The notes under the pieces are model-generated. The model was not told where the DNA came from. It worked only from the letters and a program-made list of their open reading frames with translations, and ran no database searches. The position numbers and the translations under genes were made by a program. Positions 1 through 7,255 of a DNA stretch of 10,767 bases are shown in pieces; within the stretch, counting starts at the first letter, position 1; every line of letters starts with the position of its first letter. Location: assembly GCA_019038735.1 (NCBI GenBank), contig JAHOYW010000293.1:1-10767 (forward strand). The letters are read 5' to 3'. This DNA comes from Victivallales bacterium (lineage in GTDB: Bacteria > Verrucomicrobiota > Lentisphaeria > Victivallales > Victivallaceae).

Positions 1-1024
1 ACATAAGGTGAGTCTTTCCTAATCTATCTGCTTCTGCTTCAGAGTCAAGTTCTGAATAATCTATATTTATTTCAGGTTTTTTAGAACAAGTCTGTTTCGC
101 CTTGAAAAGCACTGGCATCTCACGACGTATATATTGAGCCAAGCTTACAATAGTTGGACCATAGCCATTTCGTGAAATGTAATGTTCAAGTTTTCTGGCA
201 ACTTCCGCCGCGCTGCTATAACGTTTCTCCGGATCGGTAGCCAGCATTTGCTGCAGGATAGCAAGTAGTTCCTTATTTAAACTCTTTGGCAAAAGCCCCC
301 AGTCAATATAATTATTCTTTGCCTGCAATACAATTTCATGTGGAGTTACATCCAAATGACGGCAGTTTTTGCCTCCGCTCAGCATGTAAAATAAAACTAC
401 TCCCAAGGAATAAATATCTGAGTGAAAATCCAATGGTTTTTTGCAGACCTGTTCAGGAGACATGAAAGGAAGTTTTCCTGAAACTGATCTATTCTCTTTT
501 ACCGTGGCAGCCCGAGCCACTCCAAAGTCCGTAAGTTTCACAACCCCTTCGGTATTGATTAAAATATTGTGTGCGCAAACATCACAATGGATAATATTCA
601 AAGGGGTTCCATTTTGCGCATAACGGCTGTGAGCATACGCTAAAGCCCGCGCGACATTAGATGCGATAAAGGCCGCCAGTTTTGTTGGTAGTTTTGTTCT
701 GGATATGCGGTGAAATTCCATAAAATCATATATGTTGATTCCGTCAACATACTCAAGAACAAAATAATATTCATTCATATATTTATCCAATTGATAAATT
801 TGAACAATATTTTCGTGAACCAGATTAGCAACCAGTTTTGCCTCATCAATAAAACGGTTAATGAATCTTTTATCTTTAGAATAACAGCTTAGAAGCATTT
901 TTATCGCGACAAGTTTTTCAAAGCCGTTTGCCCCTTTCATTAAAGCTTTAAAAACTGTTCCCATGCCGCCTTCGGCGATGGTATCTAATATCTCGTATTC
1001 AATATGACCAATTATCTTTTTCAT
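1..1024 (-). CDS. Serine/threonine protein kinase, N-terminal 341 residues, truncated by window edge
   Basis: The leftward frame stays open from ATG at 1022-1024 to base 1, so the C-terminus lies outside the window. A Hanks-type kinase domain spans residues 8-280. It has a glycine loop (GGMGTVFKA, 19-27), VAIK with the ATP lysine K42, helix-C glutamate E61, DFG at 166-168, an SPE motif at 189-191 and HSDIYSLG at 201-208. The expected role is ATP-dependent phosphorylation of proteins on Ser/Thr. The catalytic loop reads HCDVCAHN (146-153): the catalytic Asp and the Asn are kept, but Arg before the Asp and the usual Lys two residues after it are both Cys. This is therefore a non-RD kinase. No membrane segment occurs in the visible part; a sensor or TM region could follow beyond base 1. 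An AGGG Shine-Dalgarno lies about 7 nt upstream of the ATG. It is divergent from the TPR gene; 210 nt separate them and I could not call a convincing promoter there. Confidence 0.93.
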   Translation of the reverse strand, partial: MKKIIGHIEYEILDTIAEGGMGTVFKALMKGANGFEKLVAIKMLLSCYSKDKRFINRFIDEAKLVANLVHENIVQIYQLDKYMNEYYFVLEYVDGINIYDFMEFHRISRTKLPTKLAAFIASNVARALAYAHSRYAQNGTPLNIIHCDVCAHNILINTEGVVKLTDFGVARAATVKENRSVSGKLPFMSPEQVCKKPLDFHSDIYSLGVVLFYMLSGGKNCRHLDVTPHEIVLQAKNNYIDWGLLPKSLNKELLAILQQMLATDPEKRYSSAAEVARKLEHYISRNGYGPTIVSLAQYIRREMPVLFKAKQTCSKKPEINIDYSELDSEAEADRLGKTHLM

Positions 1025-1234
1025 ATTTTTCCCTAAAATAGCTATGACCTATAGGGTAAATATACTCCATCAAACAGGAAATATGCTTATATATATTATA
1101 TTTTTTTGAATTTTTAGCAAAAATAAAAATTATCTTATTATCCGAAACGGCTCTGTAAACTGTATTATTAAGTTCTTTTGCATTTGGATTTTATGAAAAA
1201 AGGGTTAAATTATAGACTCATTACTTTCTAAATT

Positions 1235-2362
1235 ATGAATAAGTTAAAATTTTATAATGTCCATATGATTAAACTATTAAAATATAAATACAGTTTTTTG
1301 CCAGTCATTCTTTTGTTTGTCTCATTTTGTGCGATGGGCAAAGATATGCAAAGTACTGAGAAGTTTCAGGCAGGTTTGAAAAAATTCAAAGCTAAGGACT
1401 ATGTCGGTGCCGCGGACAAGTTTCTGGCTGCTGAATTTTTATCCAAAAGTATAAGCATGAAAGCCGCCGCCGCGAAAGAAGCTATGAAGTCCTATCGGAA
1501 AGCCAATTTACTTTATAAAGAATTCACTATTATTGAGAGACTTTTAAATTCATATCCGGCGGAAGTCGATTTCGGCAAGATGGTTGAACGTGAATACGCG
1601 ATTGCCGAGAAATATTATAATGGACATCGTGATCCTGAATTCTGGTCATTACGCTGGATACCTTGGCTGGTAGGACTGGACAGGAGCGAGGAAATGCTCG
1701 CGAAAGCATTAAAACACGCACCTTTTGCCAAAACCGCGCCGCAAGCAAAGTTGCGTCTTGCAATCCTGTTGGTAGAAGGTGGGAAAGTGGGTGATGGTCT
1801 CAAACAATTGCGCGAATTGATTAAAAATTATCCTCAGTCAAAATATTGCAAATACGCTTATCTTGAACTTGGAAATGCCTTATTTCAATTATCATTAACA
1901 GGTGATGGTGATGGGAAATTTAATAATGAAGCACTAAGCGTTTTTAAAACATTCGTTAAAAAATATCCTAAAGCGAAAGAAATCGACTGGATAAAAAAAT
2001 GCCTGCTGCGTTCAAAAGATATTCAGGCAAAACGCTTGCTGGGGATTGCGGAGTTTTATAAAAGAATTGGACGCACGGCTCCGGCTGAACGTTATTTGAA
2101 CGATATTCTAGTCGAGTATCCTGATTCAGAATCAGCCGATAAGTCTGAAGAAATGCTTGCTAAAATAGATAAAACATATATTCCCGAAGGATTCCGACCG
2201 GAATTAAAGAGTCGTTATCAAAAATATGATGAAATTCCGATTCCGAGTCAGACTTCCAGAATTATCATGGTGCCTGAAAACAGTAATGGCAAATATCTTT
2301 TCCCAATTCGGGATTTGGGAATAAAAAAACGAGACAGCGAAAATGGAAATGAAGATGAATAA
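1235..2362 (+). CDS. Secreted TPR protein, BamD-like outer-membrane assembly factor
   Basis: The 375-residue product starts with a basic segment and a hydrophobic stretch (about residues 19-33) ending in SFCAMGKD. That looks like an export signal cut after AMG by signal peptidase I; the lone Cys (VSFC) is a poor lipobox because Phe precedes it. The mature part is helical with TPR-like repeats: EKFQAGLKKFKAKDYVGAAD near 41-60, YPAEVDFG followed by AEKYYNGHRD around 108-132, and later repeats ending YPQSKY and YPDSESA. This pattern of a tripeptide YP at repeat ends and a 'YAIAEKYYNG' segment is what I know from BamD-like proteins of PVC bacteria. The role is inferred: periplasmic scaffold in outer-membrane protein or LPS assembly. 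Neither ATG 1235 nor the in-frame ATG at 1265 has a clear ribosome site; 1265 would give a more typical signal peptide. The 3' end overlaps lptE, so the two are probably co-translated. Confidence 0.72.
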   Translation: MNKLKFYNVHMIKLLKYKYSFLPVILLFVSFCAMGKDMQSTEKFQAGLKKFKAKDYVGAADKFLAAEFLSKSISMKAAAAKEAMKSYRKANLLYKEFTIIERLLNSYPAEVDFGKMVEREYAIAEKYYNGHRDPEFWSLRWIPWLVGLDRSEEMLAKALKHAPFAKTAPQAKLRLAILLVEGGKVGDGLKQLRELIKNYPQSKYCKYAYLELGNALFQLSLTGDGDGKFNNEALSVFKTFVKKYPKAKEIDWIKKCLLRSKDIQAKRLLGIAEFYKRIGRTAPAERYLNDILVEYPDSESADKSEEMLAKIDKTYIPEGFRPELKSRYQKYDEIPIPSQTSRIIMVPENSNGKYLFPIRDLGIKKRDSENGNEDE

Positions 2363-2882
2363 AATAAAAAGAAAATATTTAATACTCCTTGCGGGAACAA
2401 GCTTAGTGTTGATGCTTAACGGCTGCGGTTATCGTTTCGGACATTTTATGCACCCGCAGGTAAAATCTATTGCAATTGCGCCAGTGAAAAATGAGACTCT
2501 AGCCTATAACGTGCCTGCCATACTGAGAAACCGGCTGGTCGAAGCTTTTATGCGTGACGGAGCACTTAAGGTTAAGTCATTGCGTGAAGCTGATTGTATC
2601 CTATACGCACGGGTTACTAAGCTCGCTTATCGCGAAACAACTCCAGCGAGTTTTGATAATGAAATTACTTATCGTCCAATAGAATGGCGTATTTGGATGA
2701 CGGTTGAATTTACCGTAATTATCCCGGGTAATAAAAAGCCGCTGATTAAGAAACAGAAAATTCTGGCTGATGCGCTTTTTCAAGTGCAAGCTGACTATTT
2801 TGTCAACCGTCATCGCGGCATAGAGCAATGTTCATGGCATCTAGCGCGGAAGTTGACACAGCAAGTTACCGAAGCGTGGTAA
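2355..2882 (+). CDS. lptE: LptE-like LPS-assembly lipoprotein
   Basis: The product has a basic N-terminus, a hydrophobic core and a lipobox LNGC (Cys24 from this start) followed by GYRFG. The 'GCGY-F' opening followed by a 'VKSIAIAPVKNET' strand is typical of the LptE family, whose members plug the LptD barrel and help deliver LPS to the outer surface. A later segment (LREADCILYARVTKLAYRE) fits the family's mixed alpha/beta core. The length, about 175 residues, is normal for LptE. In-frame ATGs occur at 2343, 2349 and 2355. I prefer 2355 because GGA sits 7 nt upstream and the hydrophobic core is then at a usual distance; the overlap with the TPR gene is 8 nt (ATGAATAA), or 20 nt if 2343 is used. 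The overlap suggests translational coupling and a shared outer-membrane job. It converges with the winged-helix gene with only 7 nt between stops and no visible intrinsic terminator. Confidence 0.82.
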   Translation: MNKIKRKYLILLAGTSLVLMLNGCGYRFGHFMHPQVKSIAIAPVKNETLAYNVPAILRNRLVEAFMRDGALKVKSLREADCILYARVTKLAYRETTPASFDNEITYRPIEWRIWMTVEFTVIIPGNKKPLIKKQKILADALFQVQADYFVNRHRGIEQCSWHLARKLTQQVTEAW

Positions 2883-2889
2883 TTCAGCG

Positions 2890-3177
2890 TCAGGCTTGAC
2901 CTAATCGCCGAACCGCATCAAGATTTTCCCAATATTGTGCCAAGGCTTTGGATCCTTTTTGTGTAAGTTGATAGCTTGTATTCGGCATTTTTCCCTTGAA
3001 GGATTTACTTATTTTTAGATAGCTGGCGGATTCAAGTTTTTCCATATGTCTGGACAGATTTCCTCTTGTCAAAGCAAGGGTGGTTAACAGGAAATTAAAA
3101 TCCGCTTGTTCAACCCCGCTTAGAATCATCATGATTTTCAATCTTGCCGGCTCATGTATTATTTTGTCAAACTTCAT
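2890..3177 (-). CDS. Small winged-helix transcriptional regulator
   Basis: The 95-residue protein is almost wholly one winged-helix domain. Helices at 8-20 (HEPARLKIMMILS) are followed by the helix-turn-helix at about 29-50 (LLTTLALTRGNLSRHMEKLE). The wing follows (KSFKGKMPNTSYQLT, 58-72) and then a closing helix. 'LTRGNLSRHMEKLE...KSFKGK.P.T.Y.LT.KG' is the signature I know from the short MarR/ArsR-like single-domain DNA-binding proteins that usually sit next to a membrane-protein gene. It has no sensor domain. The ATG overlaps the last 11 nt of the upstream membrane-protein gene, and AGGAG lies 9 nt before it, so the pair is translationally coupled. It likely represses its own operon; the inverted repeats over the promoter at 3986-4017 are the obvious candidate operator. 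That link is inference. Confidence 0.88.
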   Translation of the reverse strand: MKFDKIIHEPARLKIMMILSGVEQADFNFLLTTLALTRGNLSRHMEKLESASYLKISKSFKGKMPNTSYQLTQKGSKALAQYWENLDAVRRLGQA

Positions 3178-3946
3178 CAGCCGTATCTCCTACGAAACGT
3201 GTGATACCTTTTAGCCTTTTCAGAGCGTATCGGCTGTAAATATGACCAATCATATAAGCTAGAAAACTGTAAACGACAGGGAGAAGCATATTCAATGGAA
3301 TGGCAAAAAAACCTGTGAAAAAAATCGGTACGCCCGCAAGAATCAATATCGTATGAATAGTATAAAGTATCGGAAAGATTAAAATTACAGGACCGAGCCG
3401 TGGCCGCATTATGAAATATTGATAGACACCAAACGGAACGACAAACAATGCCGTGAAAGGCAGAAAATATTTAACTGGAATTATACCTAACATACCCAGT
3501 TCCATGCTGCCTATAAGGAGAACTCCGTATACAATTGCAAGAATAATATCGAGGTGCTTCATTTTCTTTGATAATTTTGGCAGTGGTATTGATACGATTC
3601 CTTCTTTGCCGTATACCCGGCGATCTATTATTTGGTCTAACAGCCCTTTGTTTTTACCGCCAAACTTTGTAAGGAAAGAAATATAAAATTTAACCATGAC
3701 TACTAACGCGACGATTAAAACGGCAATACCAACACACACCAGTACCATATTCTCTTTCTTGAAACCTACTATTGCTAAAGCATACGGAAGACTGATAACA
3801 ACTGCGAAGAACATGCTGGCAAGAGCTATTATTACCATAAACACAAGAATAGTCAAGGTTCGGTTTTGCGCATACTTGCGAGTCAATTTTGGAATTTCTT
3901 TGAGTTTTTCCGTATTCTGAGATGCTTGATTTTGTTTTGCATTCAT
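3167..3946 (-). CDS. Multi-pass inner-membrane protein, partner of the winged-helix regulator
   Basis: This 259-residue protein of unknown function has about six hydrophobic segments: roughly 30-60, 66-92, 132-154, 158-178, 184-206 and 209-236. The cytoplasmic-looking N-terminus (1-29) is rich in Lys, Gln and Asn. The loop at 93-131 is basic (KFGGKNKG, DRRVYGKEG, LSKKMK). I see no transport motif, catalytic residues or lipobox. Its start ATG has AAGGA 8 nt upstream and a clear promoter 33 nt or so further up, so it heads the operon. The next gene, a one-domain DNA-binding protein, overlaps it by 11 nt. Pairs of this kind are common in bacteria, and the membrane protein's job is usually undetermined. 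No specific function can be given. Confidence 0.85.
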   Translation of the reverse strand: MNAKQNQASQNTEKLKEIPKLTRKYAQNRTLTILVFMVIIALASMFFAVVISLPYALAIVGFKKENMVLVCVGIAVLIVALVVMVKFYISFLTKFGGKNKGLLDQIIDRRVYGKEGIVSIPLPKLSKKMKHLDIILAIVYGVLLIGSMELGMLGIIPVKYFLPFTALFVVPFGVYQYFIMRPRLGPVILIFPILYTIHTILILAGVPIFFTGFFAIPLNMLLPVVYSFLAYMIGHIYSRYALKRLKGITRFVGDTADEV

Positions 3947-3985
3947 AATATTGTTCCTTTTTTGAATTTCTTGCTTCTTTTATAC

Positions 3986-4014
3986 AGTATACCGCAAATA
4001 AGTTTGCGTTGCAA
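3986..4014 (-). promoter_or_regulatory. Sigma-70-type promoter of the membrane protein/regulator operon
   Basis: Read leftward, TTGCAA (4009-4014) is followed by a 17-nt spacer and TATACT (3986-3991), a near-consensus pair at ideal spacing. Transcription would start near 3979, giving a leader of about 33 nt with an AAGGA ribosome site at 3955-3959 before ATG 3946. This is the best-looking promoter in the window. Confidence 0.7.
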
Positions 4015-4017
4015 ACT
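3993..4017. promoter_or_regulatory. Candidate operator: three alternating GCAAA/TTTGC half-sites
   Basis: Two overlapping palindromes share a half-site. CGCAAA-taag-TTTGCG lies at 3993-4008 and AGTTTGC-gtt-GCAAACT at 4001-4017. They cover the whole spacer and the -35 box of the promoter at 3986-4014. A dimeric winged-helix protein bound here would block RNA polymerase. The regulator encoded in the same operon (2890-3177) is the natural candidate, by inference from position only. Confidence 0.5.
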
Positions 4018-4085
4018 AAAAGCGAGAAAAAATTCTCTTTTTTTACTATTCTCTCATGATTTTCACCTTTTGAGCTGAATTAATC

Positions 4086-4100
4086 TTTGCACATTGCAAA
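4086..4100. promoter_or_regulatory. Possible auxiliary TTTGC-N5-GCAAA site
   Basis: TTTGC acatt GCAAA lies 84 nt, centre to centre, from the palindrome at 4001-4017 and uses the same half-sites with a longer spacer. It is in the otherwise gene-free 204 nt between the permease stop and the membrane-protein start. It could be a second binding site for the same regulator, or chance in an AT-rich stretch. Confidence 0.25.
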
Positions 4101-4150
4101 ATAATTCAAAATGGATTAAGTGTTAGTTCATTCGATGTTCAAATTTAAGG

Positions 4151-6043
4151 CTAATCATTTATGCATGTGTATATTTTTGGAATAAGATATTTCAATATTG
4201 ATGCAGTTGGAATAGCAAAAATCATCCCGGTTATACCAGCGAATATTCCACCCAGTAATACTACGATAATTGTTTCCAAAGTAGTCAATCCTAATGATTC
4301 TCCGATAACTGCCGGATAGAGAAACAATTGTTCGATAATTCCGTTCCAGGTGGCGTAAGTGCAAAGAATTAAAAGTAACTGCATCATAGTAACGTCATTG
4401 CCAACAGCAAGCGTTACCAGCACAGTTAATATAGCGCTGGCAATAGGTCCGATATAAGGCAGAAGTATTCCGCAAGCGGCAATCAGCCCCAACACTAAAG
4501 CGTATGGAACGCCAAGTAAATAAAACACGGTCGTATAAACGACAAAGTCAAAGGACATTAAAGTCAAATAACCTTTAAGCCATATTTTGAGTCTATTGAT
4601 TACCTGTGTAATAATTTCCTGGGCTTGAGATATTGTATTTTCTGTAGCTCCTGGAAGCCATTTATTATTAAAAACAGTTCTTACAATGTATTCGCTTTGC
4701 AGTTTTTTCTGATTGTTGCTGTCTTGAATAAATTCTGCCATTTTTGATAAAAACAGAGAGAAAAAGAAAATCGCCAGCAAGGTATTCAATAGCAAACTGA
4801 CAAAAGATGACAACATTCCTGAAGCAAAAGAAAATACCCCGCCGGATTTTTTCAATGCTGTGGTGAATAATTCCTTTTGTGTTTTTGGATCATTCAACAT
4901 CTTGGAAATTTGCTCAACACACCAGTTTATTAGAGGCATGTTTTGTAGCTTTGGTTTAAGTTTTTCCAGATTCCCTACTACTTTTCTAAAATAAGATGAT
5001 TCGGCTGGTTTTTCGCTAATTTTGTCTTTCGTTTCTTTAAGCTCTTCATTATTTTTAGCTTCTATTTTTCCCTCAGTTGTGCCATTTTTTTTATCTGGAT
5101 TAATAAGCTGCTCTGTAGAGATATTTGTTTTCAACCAAGACTTAACCGAGGAACCAACCCCTGCCAGGTAATTGGCGGATACACTGAAAAATATAGTTAC
5201 CACAAAAATCATTATAAGAATAAAAGAACTAACGGTCAGAGTAGATGCCTTAGCTATTAAGGTCTGACGTTTACGGCGGACAATTTCTTCATTGGTGTAA
5301 TCAGGCTGTACTTTGTTGCGGTTTATTGATTTAGATATAGCTTTGAATGGCTTGCCCAAACAAGCAAAAAATCTGAAAAATGCTGAGAATATTCCCTTAT
5401 TTTCCAGCTTGCGTTCATAAAATTTCTCCAAAGGTAGAAATATATAAGCGAGGATCAAACCAAATAATACAGATTTGAGCAAAGTTGCCGTCAGAATAAA
5501 TACTCCGATAACAATCAAAGCAACAATAATTCCGGCACTTGACTTTAAGAGTCGGTTTTTGGCTTTATAATTTTGTTCAATATCTATTTCAATTTCTTCT
5601 AAGGTTTTTTTAGGGATATTTAGGCTGGCAGCGACATTGGCGACAATTTTTTTCTGCTTATTGCTGTAGTCCTCATCTGCCAGTCCCAGTGAAATCAGTG
5701 ATTTTAAAAGATTAGTTTTCTGTTCTTCACTAAAATTGCCGAGTATGCTGCATGCTGTCTTTACATCAATTTTCTGTGGACTTTTTAATTCAGCCACCAA
5801 TTGGGATATTTGATGTTGTGTGTAGTTACGTTCTAATATCTTTTCAAAATATTCAATTTCCCGCTCTTCGGCTGGACCATCAGCCCAGAGTATAGCTTTG
5901 AGGAGTGAAATTATCGCGTTACTGCTTTCGTCGCCTGCCTGATGAGTATGAAGCAAATTAACAATAGAAGAAAAGGCTTTCCCTGCGGGCTTGTCAAAAA
6001 TAGATTTAAACCAACCTTGTTTCTTCTGCAAATATTGTTTCAT
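4151..6043 (-). CDS. TerB-like domain fused to AI-2E family (PerM-type) permease
   Basis: The 630-residue protein has two parts. Residues about 37-150 are helical and acidic, with ILWADGPAEEREIEYFEKIL (51-70) and LGLADEDYSNKQKKIV (119-134) resembling the paired repeats of TerB-like domains. From about 165 on it is a membrane protein of the AI-2E exporter/PerM family, with TM segments near 168-203, 268-292, 405-433, 490-545 and 548-620. The family hallmark GVPYALVLGL...LPYIGPI (511-524) and the closing IGESLGLTTLE...GGIFAGITGMIFAIP pattern (570-602) are clear. The family normally has 350-400 residues. Here there is also a basic loop at 206-260 and a Lys/Glu-rich insert at about 316-350. The substrate is unknown; family members export small molecules or ions. 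The start ATG has AGGTGA 3-8 nt upstream and lies 17 nt after the purM stop, so it is probably co-transcribed with purM. The fusion suggests regulation or sensing by the TerB-like part (inference). Confidence 0.88.
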   Translation of the reverse strand: MKQYLQKKQGWFKSIFDKPAGKAFSSIVNLLHTHQAGDESSNAIISLLKAILWADGPAEEREIEYFEKILERNYTQHQISQLVAELKSPQKIDVKTACSILGNFSEEQKTNLLKSLISLGLADEDYSNKQKKIVANVAASLNIPKKTLEEIEIDIEQNYKAKNRLLKSSAGIIVALIVIGVFILTATLLKSVLFGLILAYIFLPLEKFYERKLENKGIFSAFFRFFACLGKPFKAISKSINRNKVQPDYTNEEIVRRKRQTLIAKASTLTVSSFILIMIFVVTIFFSVSANYLAGVGSSVKSWLKTNISTEQLINPDKKNGTTEGKIEAKNNEELKETKDKISEKPAESSYFRKVVGNLEKLKPKLQNMPLINWCVEQISKMLNDPKTQKELFTTALKKSGGVFSFASGMLSSFVSLLLNTLLAIFFFSLFLSKMAEFIQDSNNQKKLQSEYIVRTVFNNKWLPGATENTISQAQEIITQVINRLKIWLKGYLTLMSFDFVVYTTVFYLLGVPYALVLGLIAACGILLPYIGPIASAILTVLVTLAVGNDVTMMQLLLILCTYATWNGIIEQLFLYPAVIGESLGLTTLETIIVVLLGGIFAGITGMIFAIPTASILKYLIPKIYTCIND

Positions 6044-6060
6044 TTTTCACCTGTTAGTGA

Positions 6061-7110
6061 TTAATTAACTGTAACTTTGCGATTGCCGGGAAGGACTTTT
6101 CCGCAAACAGCGGCATCGAAGCCTGCGTCAGCACAAATTTTTATCGCCGCGTCAGCTTGTTCAGCGGGAACAAACCACACCATCCCGATTCCCATATTAA
6201 AAACCCGATATGCTTCAACCGGATCGATTGCGCCTTTTTCAACGATTAATTTAAAGATTGGGAGAACCGGCAAAGCATTTTTATCAAAGACTACATCAAG
6301 ATCTTCCGGTAGAATACGCGGAACGTTGTCATAAAGTCCGCCGCCGGTAATGTGTGCCATTCCGTCAAGGTCAATCTCTTCAGAATCAAGAGCTTCTTTG
6401 ATTGCCGGCCAGTAACAAGTATGCGGCTTTAACAAAGCTTCGCCGACACTTTCGCCACCGAGTTCTTCGGGGGTACTGTGAACATCATAGCCGCATTGGT
6501 CAAAAAGGACTTTGCGTGCCAGACTGAAACCGTTTGTATGCAATCCGCTTGAAGCCAGACCTATTGCCGCGTAACCGGCTTTTATCTTCTCGCCGGTAAT
6601 CAATTTATCTTTATCAACCATGCCGGAAATAACGCCGACCAGGTCAAAATCATTTCCATACATACCGGGCATTTCTGCGGTTTCTCCACCAAGAACAGCG
6701 CAGTTTGCCGCTTTGCAGGCGTCCGCGATGCCTTCGAGAACTTGCTCGTAGAGAGGGCTGCGGAGTTTACCGATACCAATATAATCCATGAAAAATACAG
6801 GTTCCGCGCCTTGCACCGCGATGTCATCAATACAGTGATTAACGATATCGTGTCCGACTGTATCGTATTTTTCCATCATCATGGCGACCATTAATTTGGT
6901 GCCGACACCGTCAATACTGGAAACCAGAATCGGATTTTTGTATTTTTTCAGGTCAATTTGAAACATTCCGCCAAAGCCGCCGATAGGGGCAAGCATTTCC
7001 GGACGACGAGTGCTGGAAATTTTCTCTTTCACGCTTTTTAATAAATTTTGCGCGAGATCAATATCCACACCGGCTTCTTTATAAAGATCGCTTTTTACTT
7101 CTGTGCTCAC
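6061..7110 (-). CDS. purM: Phosphoribosylformylglycinamidine cyclo-ligase (AIR synthetase)
   Basis: This enzyme closes the imidazole ring in de novo purine synthesis: formylglycinamidine ribonucleotide plus ATP gives 5-aminoimidazole ribonucleotide, in the cytosol. The full 349-residue length matches the family. Visible motifs in order are GGFGGMFQI (44-52), the ATP-binding DGVGTKL (67-73), the Mg/ATP region NHCIDDIAVQGAEP (91-104), GGETAEMPGMY (141-151), LASSGLHTNGFSLAR (185-199), HITGGGLYDNVPR (253-265) and FNMGIGMV (304-311). The start is GTG at 7108-7110, with AAGGA 8 nt upstream and no in-frame ATG nearby that would work. Downstream, 17 nt away, lies the TerB/AI-2E permease. No other pur gene is in the window. 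I found no convincing promoter or purine riboswitch in the 145 nt upstream, which is mostly occupied by an imperfect inverted repeat. Confidence 0.97.
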   Translation of the reverse strand: MSTEVKSDLYKEAGVDIDLAQNLLKSVKEKISSTRRPEMLAPIGGFGGMFQIDLKKYKNPILVSSIDGVGTKLMVAMMMEKYDTVGHDIVNHCIDDIAVQGAEPVFFMDYIGIGKLRSPLYEQVLEGIADACKAANCAVLGGETAEMPGMYGNDFDLVGVISGMVDKDKLITGEKIKAGYAAIGLASSGLHTNGFSLARKVLFDQCGYDVHSTPEELGGESVGEALLKPHTCYWPAIKEALDSEEIDLDGMAHITGGGLYDNVPRILPEDLDVVFDKNALPVLPIFKLIVEKGAIDPVEAYRVFNMGIGMVWFVPAEQADAAIKICADAGFDAAVCGKVLPGNRKVTVN

Positions 7111-7186
7111 TATGAAAATCCTTTTTATGAAAATATTTAAAATTATCTTTTGAATAAACTACTATACAAAAACTATTTTACAAGCC

Positions 7187-7247
7187 TAGCCCACGCCAAG
7201 CTACTATATATTATTATACATTTTCAAGTAGTCCCCGCCGTGAGCTA
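7187..7247. repeat. Imperfect inverted repeat between purM and the 96-residue gene
   Basis: The left arm TAGCCCACGCCAAGCTACT (7187-7205) and the right arm at 7227-7247 (AGTAGTCCCCGCC, GTGAGCTA) are near reverse complements. The outer TAGC-CACG and inner CTACT blocks match, and there is a 2-nt difference in the middle. The 21-nt loop is AT only except for one C. It may be a palindromic mobile element, or a stem-loop in the transcript leaving the 96-residue gene. No T-run follows in the leftward direction, so it is not a standard terminator. Confidence 0.6.
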
Positions 7248-7255
7248 AAGAATAG

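Noticed and set aside
3453..3920. Rightward frames of 77 and 74 codons
   Set aside because: They lie opposite the membrane-protein gene and have no ribosome sites or recognisable domains; they are shadows.
4024..4044. GAGAA-aaaa-TTCTC followed by seven T, a rightward terminator shape
   Set aside because: No rightward gene ends here. In the leftward direction, which both flanking operons use, the stem is AT-rich and followed only by GCTTTT.
7111..7255. purM promoter or purine riboswitch
   Set aside because: A TATAAT occurs on the minus strand near 7210 but no -35 lies at acceptable spacing, and no riboswitch-like core is visible around the inverted repeat.
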